Below are positions 46,815 to 60,256 of a stretch of DNA of 64,000 bases, in pieces. The DNA is from Amaurobius ferox. Its lineage: Eukaryota > Arthropoda > Arachnida > Araneae > Amaurobiidae. Every line of letters begins with the position of its first letter. Position 1 is the stretch's first letter. The DNA is taken from assembly GCA_951213105.1 (NCBI GenBank), contig OX578142.1, positions 122,664,731 through 122,728,730 of the forward strand. Direction: 5' to 3'. The notes beneath the pieces are model-generated. The model did no database searches and was not told the DNA's origin. It worked only from the letters and a program-made list of their open reading frames with translations. Made by a program: the position numbers and the translations under genes.

Positions 46815-48827
46815 CATACTACTTATATTGTCGCAGATTAGAAAATATGCCTGTATGTTAGTAGAAGATTACCCTTATTACAATATGAGTCTAAAAAATC
46901 TTTGCCGAAATAAAACAGATGACATTATAAAATGAAAATTTCAATTATCTCCGTAATCTTTATACCAGAAGGTCGTAATTGATTCCAATATATGCCAATA
47001 TATATCAAAATATATGCCTATATACCTGTACTACTTATATTCTCGTAGATTAGAAGATAACAGGTGCACTTATAGAAGATTACTCGCACAACGTACAATA
47101 TGTGAGTTTCAACAATTTTTGTCATAATAAAACAATGGTATAATAATTTGAAAATATCAATAATCCCTGAATCAATAATCCCCGAAAATATCAATAATAA
47201 TAATGTGTAACCTGAAGACCGTAATCGATATTTTCCAGTCAAAAATGCAATGCCAATGAAATTTATTTTATATACATATCTTTATTATTCAAATAGGAAA
47301 AGATTTAATTAATATCGTATGCCACATAACACATTGGATTTACATCCATTGCTAAACGACATGATATCAGTTGCTTCAAATAAATTGATGGAAATCATAT
47401 CGTCTGAATAATGCTATCTCCATGAAAGGTTTGGCGATATTTTCTTCAATTTAGCGATAACTTAAAAAATCTCCAAATTTATCGCCAAGTGGGACTGTAA
47501 AACTGATAGTTCCATTTTGCGACAAATTGACGAAGCATCATCATAATATTATCCCCTAACAAAACACAATTAATTTCATTTATTAAGCGCAATTTTATCA
47601 ATTTCATGACATTTTTATAGATTCACAAACATTTTTATCAACTTGGTGATATTTTAAAAATTCGATAAATGTGTTACTAAGTAGGATGGATAGACTGACC
47701 CACAAATGCTACCGAAACATCCTTTCAGTACTGGCTTCTAAAAAAACGAATTTAATTTCATTGATTTGCGTCGTTTTTAGCAATTTGGCGATATTTCCGT
47801 CAATTTGGCAAAGTTTAAGAAAAGTTGCCAAGTTAGCGATATTCCGACAAATTCGTAGCTCTGAAATTGCAGATCTGAAGAATAAAACATCCTGATTCCG
47901 TTTGTATATACTAAATGCAAACACTAAAATTGTATTAGAAGATATACCCTTTCTACTCTTTTTCTCTTTCAACAATCGGATAAATGAGTTTATTGGTAAA
48001 CACAATATAAGTTTATTAGCTAAACACAATATAAAAGCTTAAAAACTCTTTGTCAAATGAAAGTGATTTACGCAGTCCGTAATTAATATAATTAAAAGAA
48101 AAATCAAACCGTTCATTTACAAAATATATTTATACATCTATTTATTTATTATTCAAATAGAAAAAATAATAACAAATATTAAGAAACACATTTAATTTAA
48201 TTGCGTTACTGAGCAACATAATATAATAAAGAATCTTCCTCATAAACTGCGAAATTAAATAACCATTTTGATCTCTTCCCCATAAAATGCAAAAATAATA
48301 ACCATTTTGATTTCTTTATACTTTCCATTGTTTAGTAAATGCTTGACCATGGAGTTAGATTTTCCATTAAAATTCTTGTTTCAAACAATTCATGCTTTCA
48401 GATAGTGACTAATTAATGCAAAAATCCTGCACTAAGAAAATGAAGTTTTAATTCACGTTGACGTTTTAAACAAACGATTTTCATCCTTTCCGTTTGGATA
48501 AACCACGGAGTTAGAGAGTAGATCTCCTAGGATAAAGATCCGTTTTTCATTAATATCTCGACAACCCCTGGTATTAGAAACTCGAAACTTGGGCAGAATT
48601 TATGGGGGGGCTATTTTAAGGCTACTCACAAAATTTCATTAAATTCGATTCAGCCGTTCTCTCGGGATGATGAGACAAACGAAATATTCGTTTTTCACTA
48701 ATATCTCGAGAACCACTGGTTATGGAAACTCCAAACATGGACTAAATTTTAAGTGGGGCTATTTCTAGGCTACCCACAAAATTTTATCAAATTCGATTCA
48801 GCCGTTCTCCCGTGATGATGGGACAAC

Positions 48828-48863
<36 letters not shown>

Positions 48864-48889
48864 TAGATTTTCAATTTTATTTATATAGA
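46384..48889 (-). mobile_element. Helitron-like H1d (long form)
   Basis: 2506 bp. Carries the extra middle block of about 0.8-1 kb also present in H1b ('gcgataacttaaaaaat', 'gccaaatttatcgccaag'), and an (AT)n run at 46781-46812. 5' end intact at 48889, but the next unit to the right lacks its 3' end. Confidence 0.75.
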
Positions 48890-49585
48890 TTATTCAAATC
48901 GAAAAAATGATAATTAAAATTAACAGACAGATTTAATTTAATTGCGTTTATAAGCAACATGATATAAGATAGAATCTTCCTCATAAACTGCGAAATTGAA
49001 TAACCATTTTGATTTCTTTATAGTTTTCATTGTTCAGTAAAAGCTTGTGAAATATAAACCAATGAGATAGATTTCCCATTTAAATCATGTTTCAAACAAT
49101 TCATGTTTTCAGAAAGTGACTAATTAGTGCAAAAAATCTCCCCCCCCCAAAACTCAAAGATACAGTTTAAATTTACTTTCAAACGATTTTCAAGCTTTTC
49201 GTTTAGATAAACCACAGAATTAGAGAATAGAACTCCTAGGAAAAAGTTTCGTTTTTCATTAATATCTCGACAACCCCTGGTCTTAGATACTCGAAACTTG
49301 GACTAAATTTATGTGGGGCTATTTGAAGGCTATCCACAAAATTTCATCAAATTCTGTTAAGCCGTTCTCCCGTGATGGTGAGACAAACAAAAATTTTGTT
49401 TTTTGCTAATATCTCGAGAACCACTGATCGTAGAAATTTCAAACATGGACTAAATTTTAAGTGGGGCTATTTCTAGGCAACCCACAAAATTTCATCAAAT
49501 TAGGTTCAGCCGTTCTCCCGTGATGATGGGACAATCAGACAGACAGACAGACAGACAGACAGATTTTCAATTTTATTTATATAGA
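48890..49585 (-). mobile_element. Helitron-like H1e, 3'-truncated
   Basis: Starts abruptly at 'ttattcaaatcgaaaaaat', an internal H1 position, and runs to an intact 5' end (49585). About 700 bp. Confidence 0.7.
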
Positions 49586-49699
49586 CTAGCAGCATACCCG
49601 CTCTTCGTACGGAGTATATGATATAAAGAAACTTATAATTTGCAATCTTGTGCAAATTCTGTTAAAATATTAAATTTATTTCAATTTTATTTATATAGA
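49586..49699 (-). mobile_element. Helitron-like H1f, 114-bp minimal copy
   Basis: Keeps the 3' hairpin and CTAG (49586) and the 5' 'TCTATATAAATAAAATTGA' end (49699), with everything between deleted. Flanked on the minus strand by A before TC. Shows both termini in minimal form. Confidence 0.75.
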
Positions 49700-50189
49700 T
49701 TTGTTTTCCCCCAATTTTGCAACTTCTCTCAATTGTTTATTTATATAGTTTAACATACTGAACGCCCAATTGCATATTTTTACTGAAAAGTTTACTGAAA
49801 TTGCTATTACCAATTCGTCACTTTTCAAAGAAATTTTTAAATGAATTTAAGGTAATAGAGTATTAAAATATTCCAACATAATATTGCTGAGAAATTATAC
49901 GCATTTCAGAGAAACCAAAGAATGTAAACGCAAAAGCAATCATACACCGTTCCGACCAAAGAGCTAGTATCAATAGAGGTAGCCTCAAATTCCGCCATCG
50001 CGTCTACAAATGACGGCCAGATTTGACACGTTTGCACTAGAACGGCGCATTGTAACAGTTCCAGAAAAGTGTAAAAAGGTGCCATTGCGGTAGTTTGTTA
50101 ATTGTTTTACATATTTTTTTTTTCAAAATTTTAATCTATGTATTTTTAAATTTCTGAAATATACAGGTTCAAAAATTTTGAAACACTTT
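49700..50189. other. No gene recognised
   Basis: Unique-looking DNA between the H1 array and a family B copy. Mildly GC-richer at 49950-50060. Confidence 0.5.
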
Positions 50190-50810
50190 CTTTTTTTTTA
50201 ACACTTACAACATAGTTGAAAAATGTTTATGATTTTGTTCATTTTGTCTGTCTGTCTGTCCGTTCGCACGATAACTGCCGTAAAAATGACTTTATCAAAA
50301 TGAAATTTTGGTATGTTGTTCAGACGGTCTGTGGAACCTATGGGAATATAAATGAATAATATCACCCAATTAGTTTTGGATTGAATCCGGGTTGAATAAA
50401 TGAAATACATTGAACCCTATGGGACCTAATTTTTCAAACATTTTTTAAGCGAATTTAAAATTCACAAATTGCTTCGAAAGTTTTAGGAAATATTCAAATT
50501 ATCCCATAAAATTTTCAGCAAAATATATTTAGTTTTTTAAATAAAAATTAAAATAATAATTAAACCCTTTATATGAAGAGATCACGTGACCCACTTCAAA
50601 ATAAAATATCTTGTGTCAAAATCGTGATTTTTAAAATTTTTTTTAATTTATATTTAGTGTTGTATCCGTCCTAAAACCGCTTTATTTTTACTTAATTTCT
50701 GTGCATCTATATTCTGAAATAGCGCAATTATAATATATTTGAGTTTAAACGATCATCAAGCTTTGATTATTTCTACAAGGAAGCTTAATTTTCACTTATG
50801 AAATATATAT
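50190..50810 (+). repeat. Family B repeat, short copy
   Basis: Terminal hairpin (one base missing) at 50200, GTCT repeat and body as in 20720-21300. Cut off where the 339-bp array begins at 50813. Confidence 0.75.
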
Positions 50811-50812
50811 AA

Positions 50813-53115
50813 TCTACATAAATAAAATTGAAAATCTGTCTGTCTGTTTGTCCCATCCTCACGGGAGAACGGCTGAACCGAATTTGATGAAATTTGTGGG
50901 TAGCCTTGAAATTGTCTCACTTAAAATTTAGTCGATGTTTCGAGTTTCTACGACTAGTGGTTCTCAAGATATTAGTGAAAAATGAAAATGTCATTTGTCG
51001 CATCATCCCGAGAGAACGGCTGAACCGAATATAATGAGATTTTTTGGATTGCCTTGAAATAGACCCATTTAAATTTAGTCTAAGTTCTTATTATTTATTT
51101 AGTAGTATACTAAATTGTATTACATTTGTATGAATATACGTATATATATAATCTACATAAATAAAATTGAAAATCTGTCTGTCTGTTTGTCCCATCATCA
51201 CGGGAGAACGGCTGAACCGAATTTGATGAAATTTGTGGGTAGCCTTGAAATTGTCTCACTTAAAATTTAGTCGATGTTTCCAGTTTCTACGACTAGTGGT
51301 TCTCAAGATATTAGTGAAAAATGAAAATGTCATTTGTCGCATCATCCCGAGAGAACGGCTGAACCGAATATAATGAGATTTTTTGGATTGCCTTGAAATA
51401 GACCCATTTAAATTTAGTCTAAGTTCTTATTATTTATTTAGTAGTATACTAAATTGTATTACATTTGTATGAATATACGTATATATATAATCTACATAAA
51501 TAAAATTGAAAATCTGTCTGTCTGTTTGTCCCATCATCACGGGAGAACGGCTGAACCGAATTTGATGAAATTTGTGGGTAGCCTTGAAATTGTCTCACTT
51601 AAAATTTAGTCGATGTTTCGAGTTTCTACGACTAGTGGTTCTCAAGATATTAGTGAAAAATGAAAATGTCATTTGTCGCATCATCCCGAGAGAACGGCTG
51701 AACCGAATATAATGAGATTTTTCGGATTGCCTTGAAATAGACCCATTTAAATTTAGTCTAAGTTCTTATTATTTATTTAGTAGTATACTAAATTGTATTA
51801 CATTTGTATGAATATACGTATATATATAATCTACATAAATAAAATTGAAAATCTGTCTGTCTGTTTGTCCCATCATCACGGGAGAACGGCTGAACCGAAT
51901 TTGATGAAATTTGTGGGTAGCCTTGAAATTGTCTCACTTAAAATTTAGTCGATGTTTCCAGTTTCTACGACTAGTGGTTCTCAAGATATTAGTGAAAAAT
52001 GAAAATGTCATTTGTCGCATCATCCCGAGAGAACGGCTGAACCGAATATAATGAGATTTTTTGGATTGCCTTGAAATAGACCCATTTAAATTTAGTCTAA
52101 GTTCTTATTATTTATTTAGTAGTATACTAAATTGTATTACATTTGTATGAATATACGTATATATATAATCTACATAAATAAAATTGAAAATCTGTCTGTC
52201 TGTTTGTCCCATCATCACGGGAGAACGGCTGAACCGAATTTGATGAAATTTGTGGGTAGCCTTGAAATTGTCTCACTTAAAATTTAGTCGATGTTTCGAG
52301 TTTCTACGACTAGTGGTTCTCAAGATATTAGTGAAAAATGAAAATGTCATTTGTCGCATCATCCCGAGAGAACGGCTGAACCGAATATAATGAGATTTTT
52401 TGGATTGCCTTGAAATAGACCCATTTAAATTTAGTCTAAGTTCTTATTATTTATTTAGTAGTATACTAAATTGTATTACATTTGTATGAATATACGTATA
52501 TATATAATCTACATAAATAAAATTGAAAATCTGTCTGTCTGTTTGTCCCATCATCACGGGAGAACGGCTGAACCGAATTTGATGAAATTTGTGGGTAGCC
52601 TTGAAATTGTCTCACTTAAAATTTAGTCGATGTTTCCAGTTTCTACGACTAGTGGTTCTCATGATATTAGTGAAAAATGAAAATGTCATTTGTCGCATTA
52701 TCCCGAGAGAACGGCTGAACCGAATATAATGAAATTTTTTGGATTGCCTTGAAATAGACCCATTTAAATTTAGTCTAAGTTCTTATTATTTATTTAGTAG
52801 TATACTAAATTGTATTACATTTGTATGAATATACGTATATATATATATATAATCTACATAAATAAAATTGAAAATCTGTCTGTCTGTTTGTCCCATCATC
52901 ACGGGAGAACGGCTGAACCGAATTTGATGAAATTTGTGGGTAGCCTTGAAATTGTCTCATTTAAAATTTAGTCGATGTTTCGAGTTTCTACGACTAGTGG
53001 TTCTCGAGATATTAGTGAAAAATGAAAATTTCATTTGTCGCATCATCCCGAGAGAACGGCTGAACCGAATATAATGAAATTTTTTGGATAGCCTTGAAAT
53101 AGACCCATTTAAATT
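50813..53115 (+). repeat. 339-bp tandem array of the H1 5' end, seven copies
   Basis: TCTACATAAATAAAATTG recurs at 50813, 51152, 51491, 51830, 52169, 52508 and 52853: five steps of 339, the last 345 because of extra AT. Copies differ at only a few sites. A G/C difference 129 bases into each unit alternates strictly (G, C, G, C, G, C, G at 50942, 51281, 51620, 51959, 52298, 52637 and 52982). Each monomer contains two diverged half-repeats built on GAGAACGGCTGAACCGAAT. Confidence 0.95.
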
Positions 53116-53270
53116 TCATGTTCCTAAGACTAGGGGTTGTCGACATATTAATGATAAACGAAACTTTTTCCTAGGAGTTCTATTCTATAACTCCCTGGTT
53201 TATACAAACGAAAAGGTTGGAAATCGTTTGTTTAAAACGTGAAAGGGAATTAAAACTTTATTTCTGAGTA

Positions 53271-56200
53271 ATGTGTACTGATTTTTTAATGTGTATTGAT
53301 ACAACTCACTCAAGTTATAAAAGAAAAGATCGTGTAGACATGCTTTTAACAGTTGTTCCAAACTATATCTTTTATGCGTATATTTTCCTATAGATATAAA
53401 AAAATTAAATTTTTATTGAATTTTCTCGAAAAATCTATTCTCATGTTTTCGTGATGATGCAAATTCACAGGAATATTTTGTTAATAATATAAAACATTTG
53501 TTTAATATTTCTGAAGTTAAAAAATTGGGTGTACATTTTTCTAAGTGTTGAAGAAAATTTCATTTTACAATTATTGTATATGAAAAGTTAGGCAAATTGC
53601 TCTATATGCCAGAGAAAATTTAGCTTACCAATTCTAAAATTAAAAAAAATATTGAATTTACTCCAAGCGCATGAGAAGGTTTATTTACTCTATTTATTTT
53701 CCAAAAATGAAACATTTCACACACCCATTGTTTATGTGTATTAAGTATATAAAATTACTTAAACTTTCTACGTTTTTCAAAGTTGAGAAATTACACAATG
53801 TTCTTCTAAGTATAAAAGGAATATAAAGGAAACTCTTATAATTGAAATAAGGTGAATTTTTCTAATATTTTTATGTTTGGGTTCTTGTGTTAGTATATGT
53901 ATATTTTTATTGCATAGACTCTTTTGCGATCGTCGAAGAAAAATTTGCAAACATTTTATTTATTCCTAAAAATTAGGTTTTACATTTCTTAAAGTTTGAA
54001 AAATATAAGAAGTTTTTCAATGTGTGAGAGAAAAGAAAGTGATTCTGTGTTGCCCAAAAACTTAATGTGTGCATTTTAAACTAAAATCTCATTGCACTCA
54101 ACAAAACCTTATCTTTTTTAATGCGTAAATGTCTAATATATGTAAATTCAGTATATTTCTGTAAATATATCAGAGTTTATAAATCTTTGATTCCGTTATA
54201 TTTAGTGATTACGTTCCTATTCGCTCTTAACATTTAACTTCATTTTTGTTCATCACAGTATTGTGTAATGTACTTTTATAATAAAAATAATGTGATTTTT
54301 CCTAATATTTTTATGTCCGGGTTCTTGTGTTAGTATATGTTTTTTTTATTGCATAGACTCTTAGACAAATGCATCTAATGTGTTAGTATATGTGAAATCG
54401 CTTGTTACCTTTATAAGTTTCAGGTTTGTGAAAGAATTAAGGCGTATATAGTTCTCGTATTTTAAAATAAAGACTGCGTGGCTCTTTAGCATAATCTTGT
54501 TAAACAAATGTTGACTTTTTAAACATGACTCTGGTCTTCGAGCATGCATGTATATGCATTTCTTTAGAAAGCATATCTTGTATTATTCAGTCCAACTTGC
54601 TAGCATAATGTAATGGGGAAACAAAATCTGCATTTTGGTTTAGGTCAATAGTGTAACTCTGCAAATTTTGAAGATATTTATAAATAAATAACAATAATAC
54701 CTTTTCTAGACCTAATACATGTAGTATGAGAGATAAAATAAGATTAAATTGTATAAAACGTGTCTTCTAATCTTTATTTCATAAAATTAAAGTATCATAA
54801 ATTGTTTTTAACAACGAATAATGCTTGAAACGCTTTTCAAAGTCCATCTAAGCTAACCAAATGCGTTCAAGAAAGCTTCAAACAAATATTGTTTAAAGCG
54901 CTTATCAAAATCCATGGGGTAAATCTCTCGTCTAAGTATTCAAGAAACCGAGGTGTGTAAGGGTTTGGTAAAAGGACATGTGTGTACACCATAATCTCAT
55001 TTATTTCGCAATACAAAACAGCTTGTAATTTGTAAAATGTGCTAAATGTAAACAGTAGACCTCCGGTTATACTAGTTTCTGTGTATAGAATAATTATAGA
55101 GTGCTCAGATATTTAAGCCTAATTTATAATATGTCTAGTCTAAAATACCATAAATAAGAAGTTAAATGAGCTTTTATGACTTTCAATGGAGTATTTATCC
55201 GACAAAACATAGATGAAAAGAAGGTTCAAGTGCATTATTACATGCAATAAATTACACCATATACTATAAAGCCAATCTTAAAGGTAAAAATAATATGTCT
55301 TCGTATGCAAACATCTAAGTTTGTTCGACCAACCAGAAGGTATAAAGTATCTGTTTGGACTGCCGGGATAGACATATATTTAAGTTAACCTGCATCAATC
55401 ATGCTATTCAATTTGCATTTGATAATATGTAGTAAATATAATAAATGTGGAATTATGTGGTATAGAGAATACTTCGCTCAATGAAATAAGCAAGCCTTCG
55501 TCGTGTGAGAAATTAAAAAAATGTTATTGGTTGTATAAAATGTAAATTATTCCGTATTAATGTTATGTAAAAACGCATTTTAATGTCTAAATGCGGAAAC
55601 AAATAGTATAAATAACCTATTCTATAAATGTAGTCTTTATCATGCACAAGTGTCGTATATGTATCTTAACATGTATAAGATCTAAATTATTCTAATCTGA
55701 ATTAGCTTGAATACTATGCAAAACACACTATAATGTCTTTCAAATAGTAAATGATGAAATATTCACTATAAATAACAACCCGTTTTATAAAGAAAATTGT
55801 CGCCAAGCAAAAATATCGTGCAAATATCAAAATGCATAAAATATAACACTCCAAAATATCCAGCCTATAATGAAAACGAAAATGTATTTTAATACCTTAA
55901 TATGAGAACATCTAGTATAATTAAGAATCCGTTTTTGTAAATAATGTCTTCATAGTGCAAAATAGCATATAAGATTTGGTTTGCCTAACAACTAATTTAT
56001 TCAAAAATATCCTAAATACAGTGAAAAAAAACGCATATCAAAGTCTTCCATAGAAAATGGAGAATCTAGTAAAAAAATAACCTATTTTGTGAAGCACATC
56101 TTCGCTGTGTAAAATATCGTGCAAGTTTTGGTATGTATAAAATCAAAATTTTGATGTATTTGTTTAAATAATATGTAAAATGCATTTTATTTTCCATCAA

Positions 56201-58169
56201 GTACTATAGCATGTAGCAACATCAAGAGGGAATAATAGTCCATATTGTAAAATATGTCTTCACCGTGCAAAATTTCGTATGTTTTAGTACTTTTAAATTT
56301 GAAGTTATTGCAATTTAAATTATTTATTGTATAAAAACGCATTTTATGACCTTTCCTCACACATAAGACAGATTAGAATGGTATCGTAAATATAGACACA
56401 TCTAGTATTAACATGTGTCTAAAAGTTTTGAAACCTAAAAGTTATTCCACGCAATATTACAAAGTAATCCTAATCTAAACCATTGCAAATGTTGTCAAGT
56501 TACCATTCAAAGAGTAAATTACCCCTAAATGTTTATTTGAAAGCGTAAATATGTTTAATAGCTAACATTTAACTAGTATGTAAAAATCTAAATACTCGGT
56601 GAAATACTTCGATTGTGGAAATAAATTAAAGTCCAAAATAAATTATGTATCTAACCCTAATGTCTAGATCTTGTTTTACATATGGTCTTATTAAAATGAT
56701 ATTCAAAGATAGCACTTAAAGATAGCACTTAAATTAAAGATAAAAGTTAAAATAAGTTTTGCAAGTAAAATATCGTAAAGTAGATTATTAAGCAACCCTG
56801 TGTCCCCCAATAACGTTAAGAATGAGTGTGTTCAGCTAGCATGCCCTTGCAGTAAACAATGATTTACATGTGAACTTAATAAAACGGTATTCATAGATAA
56901 CACTTAAAAAAAGATAACAGTTATAAAATGTTTGGCAAGTAAAATATATCGATAGACTACTAAACAGACCTGTTTAAGTCACTATACGCTAAGAGTAAGT
57001 GTGTCCAGCTAGCACGCCCTTGCAAAATGTATAGTTTAAATGCATGAATGTCTAGTTTTACTAAAACAGATAGTGTATTCCGAAAACTCTGAAAGTTATT
57101 CACAGAACAAAGTGTATGTCACTCATAGTATGTACTAAAATGGAATGCATTGTAAAATATACTAAAGTTATGGTCAAACATGTTAAAATAATGTATATTT
57201 CAATATTACATACGAGGTATCGTATTTTGTATGAAATGCTATTCCAAAATTATCACTTTATATTGCATCATTATTCTTATGATGATTGGCTCAAAATATA
57301 AATCGCAAGGAAAATACTTTCAAGGCATGAAACAAAATAATCGTCTAAAGTCTCTAACTTAGAAATGCATTGTGCATAAAATATGAAAATATAGCATATA
57401 TACTAAAGCGGTGCAATTTTATTTAAAAAAAAATACACTGCATTTGCACGTAAACTGGCTATTCTAAACGCAATTCAGTTACATTGTATATATAAACACA
57501 AGCAGATCAAAAGCAAACTATTGGTAAGACAGTTAAATCTAGTCAAATTATGTTTAAAATGATAAAGAAAATATACAGTCAAAAAACAAAATTTATATAT
57601 TCAAGTTATATAAAACACAAACTTTCGTCTAAAATCCTAAAAACATATGAACTTCTATAGGAAATTTAACTTATTAGACGATATGTACACATAGCATATT
57701 AGTAATCTATTTGAGAGAAATATTCTTCGAATTCTTAAAAATGGCTAACATTAATTTTTATTCTAACCTGAATAAAATACAGCGATTTACACGTAAGCGT
57801 AAATGTCGCATATGGAATTAAAATTCATAAAAATATGTACTAATTTAGCTGACACTATAAAAATAATGTAAATGTATAATTAATCTGATAATATAAATTT
57901 TGTAAAGTATATTTTCTAATTTTAATTTAAATATTAATAAAATAACACATTAATCATTTCCTCAAAATCTATCACCGCAGACATATCGCAAAATCTTCTT
58001 CTGAACTAACTGATAACACACCCCTCACCGCCCAACAACCGATAAGAGGCATCGCGCTCAGTTAGAACTCTTACCTATGTTAAAAGTATAGCACCGCATC
58101 CAAAAATGACACCGCAAGTGGTGCCATGTTAAAGTATGGCATCGCATTGAGTTAGAACTCTTATTTTCT
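53271..58169. other. 4.9-kb non-H1 block inside the composite element
   Basis: Interrupts H1 between text equivalent to 48440-48490 and 48330-48350 of H1d. No long ORF. Contains a duplicated 75-bp block ('cttgtgttagtatatg' at 53883 and 54322), the diverged satellite at 54600-56450, a duplicated block around 'agctagca.gcccttgca' (56835 and 57009), and a 90-bp duplication with 'agttagaactctta' at 58060 and 58150. Origin unknown. Confidence 0.6.
54600..56450. repeat. Diverged satellite, about 152-bp monomer
   Basis: The word AAAACGCATTTTAATG(TC) recurs in varied form near 55575, 55722, 55883, 56028, 56187 and 56337. A second word, GTCTTC...GTGCAAAATATCGTAT, recurs near 55491, 55634, 55795, 55945, 56098 and 56264. 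The two words keep a constant phase, giving a mean period of about 152 bp. Monomers are strongly diverged. The part before 55280 is less certain. Confidence 0.65.
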
Positions 58170-58975
58170 CCCTACTCCCATGGTTTATCTTCCACAAGCT
58201 TTTACCCAACAATGAAAAATATTGAGAAATCAAAATGGTTATTTAATTATTAGCATTTTATGAGGAAGATTCTATCTTATATCATGTTGCTCGGCAACGC
58301 AATTAAATTAAATGCGTTTGTTAATGTTTGTTATTATTTTTTTAATTTGAATGATAAATAAATGGATATAAAATATATCTTATAAATGAATGGTTTGATT
58401 TTTCTTTTAATTATATTAATTGCGGACTGCGTACATCACTTTCATTTATTTTGGCAAAGAGTTTTCAAGCTTATATATTGTGTTTAGCTTATAAATTCAT
58501 ATATTGTGTGTTTAGCCAATAAATTCATTTAGCCGATTGTTGAAACAGAAAAAGAGTAGAACGGGTATATGTTCTAATACAATTTTAGTGTTTTATTTAG
58601 TATATACAAACGGTATCAGGATGTTTTATTCAGATCTGCAAATTCAGGGCTACGAATTTGGCGGGATATCGCTAACTTAGCAACTTTTCTTAAATGTTGC
58701 CAAATTGACCTAAATGTCGCCAAATTGATAAAAACGACGCAAATCAATGAATTTTATTTTGTTTTGTTAGAAGAGAGTACTGAAATGATGTTTCGTTAGC
58801 ATTTGTCTGTCAGTCCAACAGTCCTACTTAGTAATACATTTAGCGAATTTCTAAAATGTCGCCAAATTGATAAAAATGTTTGAAAATTCATAAAAATATC
58901 TTGAAATTGATAAAATTGCGCTAAATAAATGAAATTGTGTTTTTTTAGGGGATAATATTTTGATGATGGTTCGTC

Positions 58976-59028
58976 AATTTATCGCCAAGTGGGACTGTCA
59001 GTTCTACAGTCCCACTTGGCGATAAATT
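58976..59028. repeat. 23-bp perfect stem hairpin in H1 body
   Basis: Left arm 58976-58998, loop of 7, right arm 59006-59028; exact complement. Homologous regions in H1b (about 43600-43670) and H1d (about 47470-47525) keep only a weaker version. Confidence 0.9.
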
Positions 59029-59550
59029 TGGCGATTTTTTTAAAATGCCGCCAAACCTTCATTAGAAATCGCATTATTCAGACGCTATTTTGACCACCAA
59101 TTTATTTGAAGCAAATGATATCACGTCGCTTAGCAACGGATTTAAATCCAATGTGTTTACGCGACAGACGATTTTTCTTAAATCTTTTTCAATTTGAATA
59201 ATGAAGATATGTATATAAAATATTGCATTTTTGACTGGATAATATCAATTACGATCTTATTATTGATATTTTCGGGGATTATTGATTCAGAGAGTATCGA
59301 TATTTTCAATTTATTATGCCATTGTTTTATTGCTGCAAAAATTGTTGAAACTCAAATATTGTACGCTGTACGAGTAATCGTCTACAAATGCACGGGTATA
59401 TCTTCTAACCTTCAAGAATACAAGTATATGTATTACAGGTATATTGGCATATATTTTTATATATATTGGAATCAATTACGTCCATCTGGTGTAAAGATGG
59501 CGGGGATTATTGATATTTTCAATTTATTACGTCATTTGTTTTATTTTGTA

Positions 59551-59691
59551 TTAACGGAATTTGTGCCTTCTTAAATTTGGAATTTGGAAGATGCACACAA
59601 GCACCAGCACTACAAATCCGTGATCGAATAGGCCGCCAATAATCCACTTGGGTTCACCCTTCTGCCCGGAAAAGTAAGTCTTCAAGATGAT
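59551..59691 (-). pseudogene. Exon 2-like segment of an unrecognised membrane protein
   Basis: The minus strand has a good acceptor (pyrimidine-rich stretch, then TTTAGGCAG, ending at 59692). The open frame from 59691 contains KTYFSGQKGEPKW followed by a hydrophobic stretch (HGFVVLVLVCIF) that could be a membrane segment, then IPNLRRHKFR and a stop that falls two bases from the H1 border. Codon use and composition look coding, unlike neighbouring frames. I do not recognise the protein family. The ORF end at the junction suggests truncation by capture or insertion. Confidence 0.5.
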
Positions 59692-60256
59692 CTGCCTAAA
59701 CACAGTAGAACAAAAACATTTAAATAACAAAACCTTACCTTGAGGAATCATCATCTTTTTCAGCAAAATATTAAATATAAACAAAATAAACACTCGTAAT
59801 GAAGTTACTCAAACATTATTTATTATTGAAAATAGCATCATGGAGTAATTAAAGCAACATCAGCTGAATCCTTATCAGCAACACCCACTGGACCTTAGTT
59901 AAAATGCCACAAGCTTTCCAGAGCGTCAAACAGTAGTAATCAAATATAATAAATCAGTGGCACAACATCAATAATTACAATTTCATAAATTATGGTATGG
60001 TAAAAAAAAAAGGGGGGGGGGCGAACACGCGAAAGAAATTCAATTAGAATTTACTGATGTCAATTAAAAATTAATAGAATAAAATTAAATATTTTTTTGA
60101 AGAAAATAGATGAGCAGGTTTATTTAGTCGAGCCAGCAAAGGCTGCAAATCACTCTCGGTTCGCAGTTTTTGGGTCTTCATCGGATGGTAGTAATACAGT
60201 CTGAGTATGCCGGGGAACCACAGAGTTCGAAAACGAGGTATAAGTTAATGGCTTAC

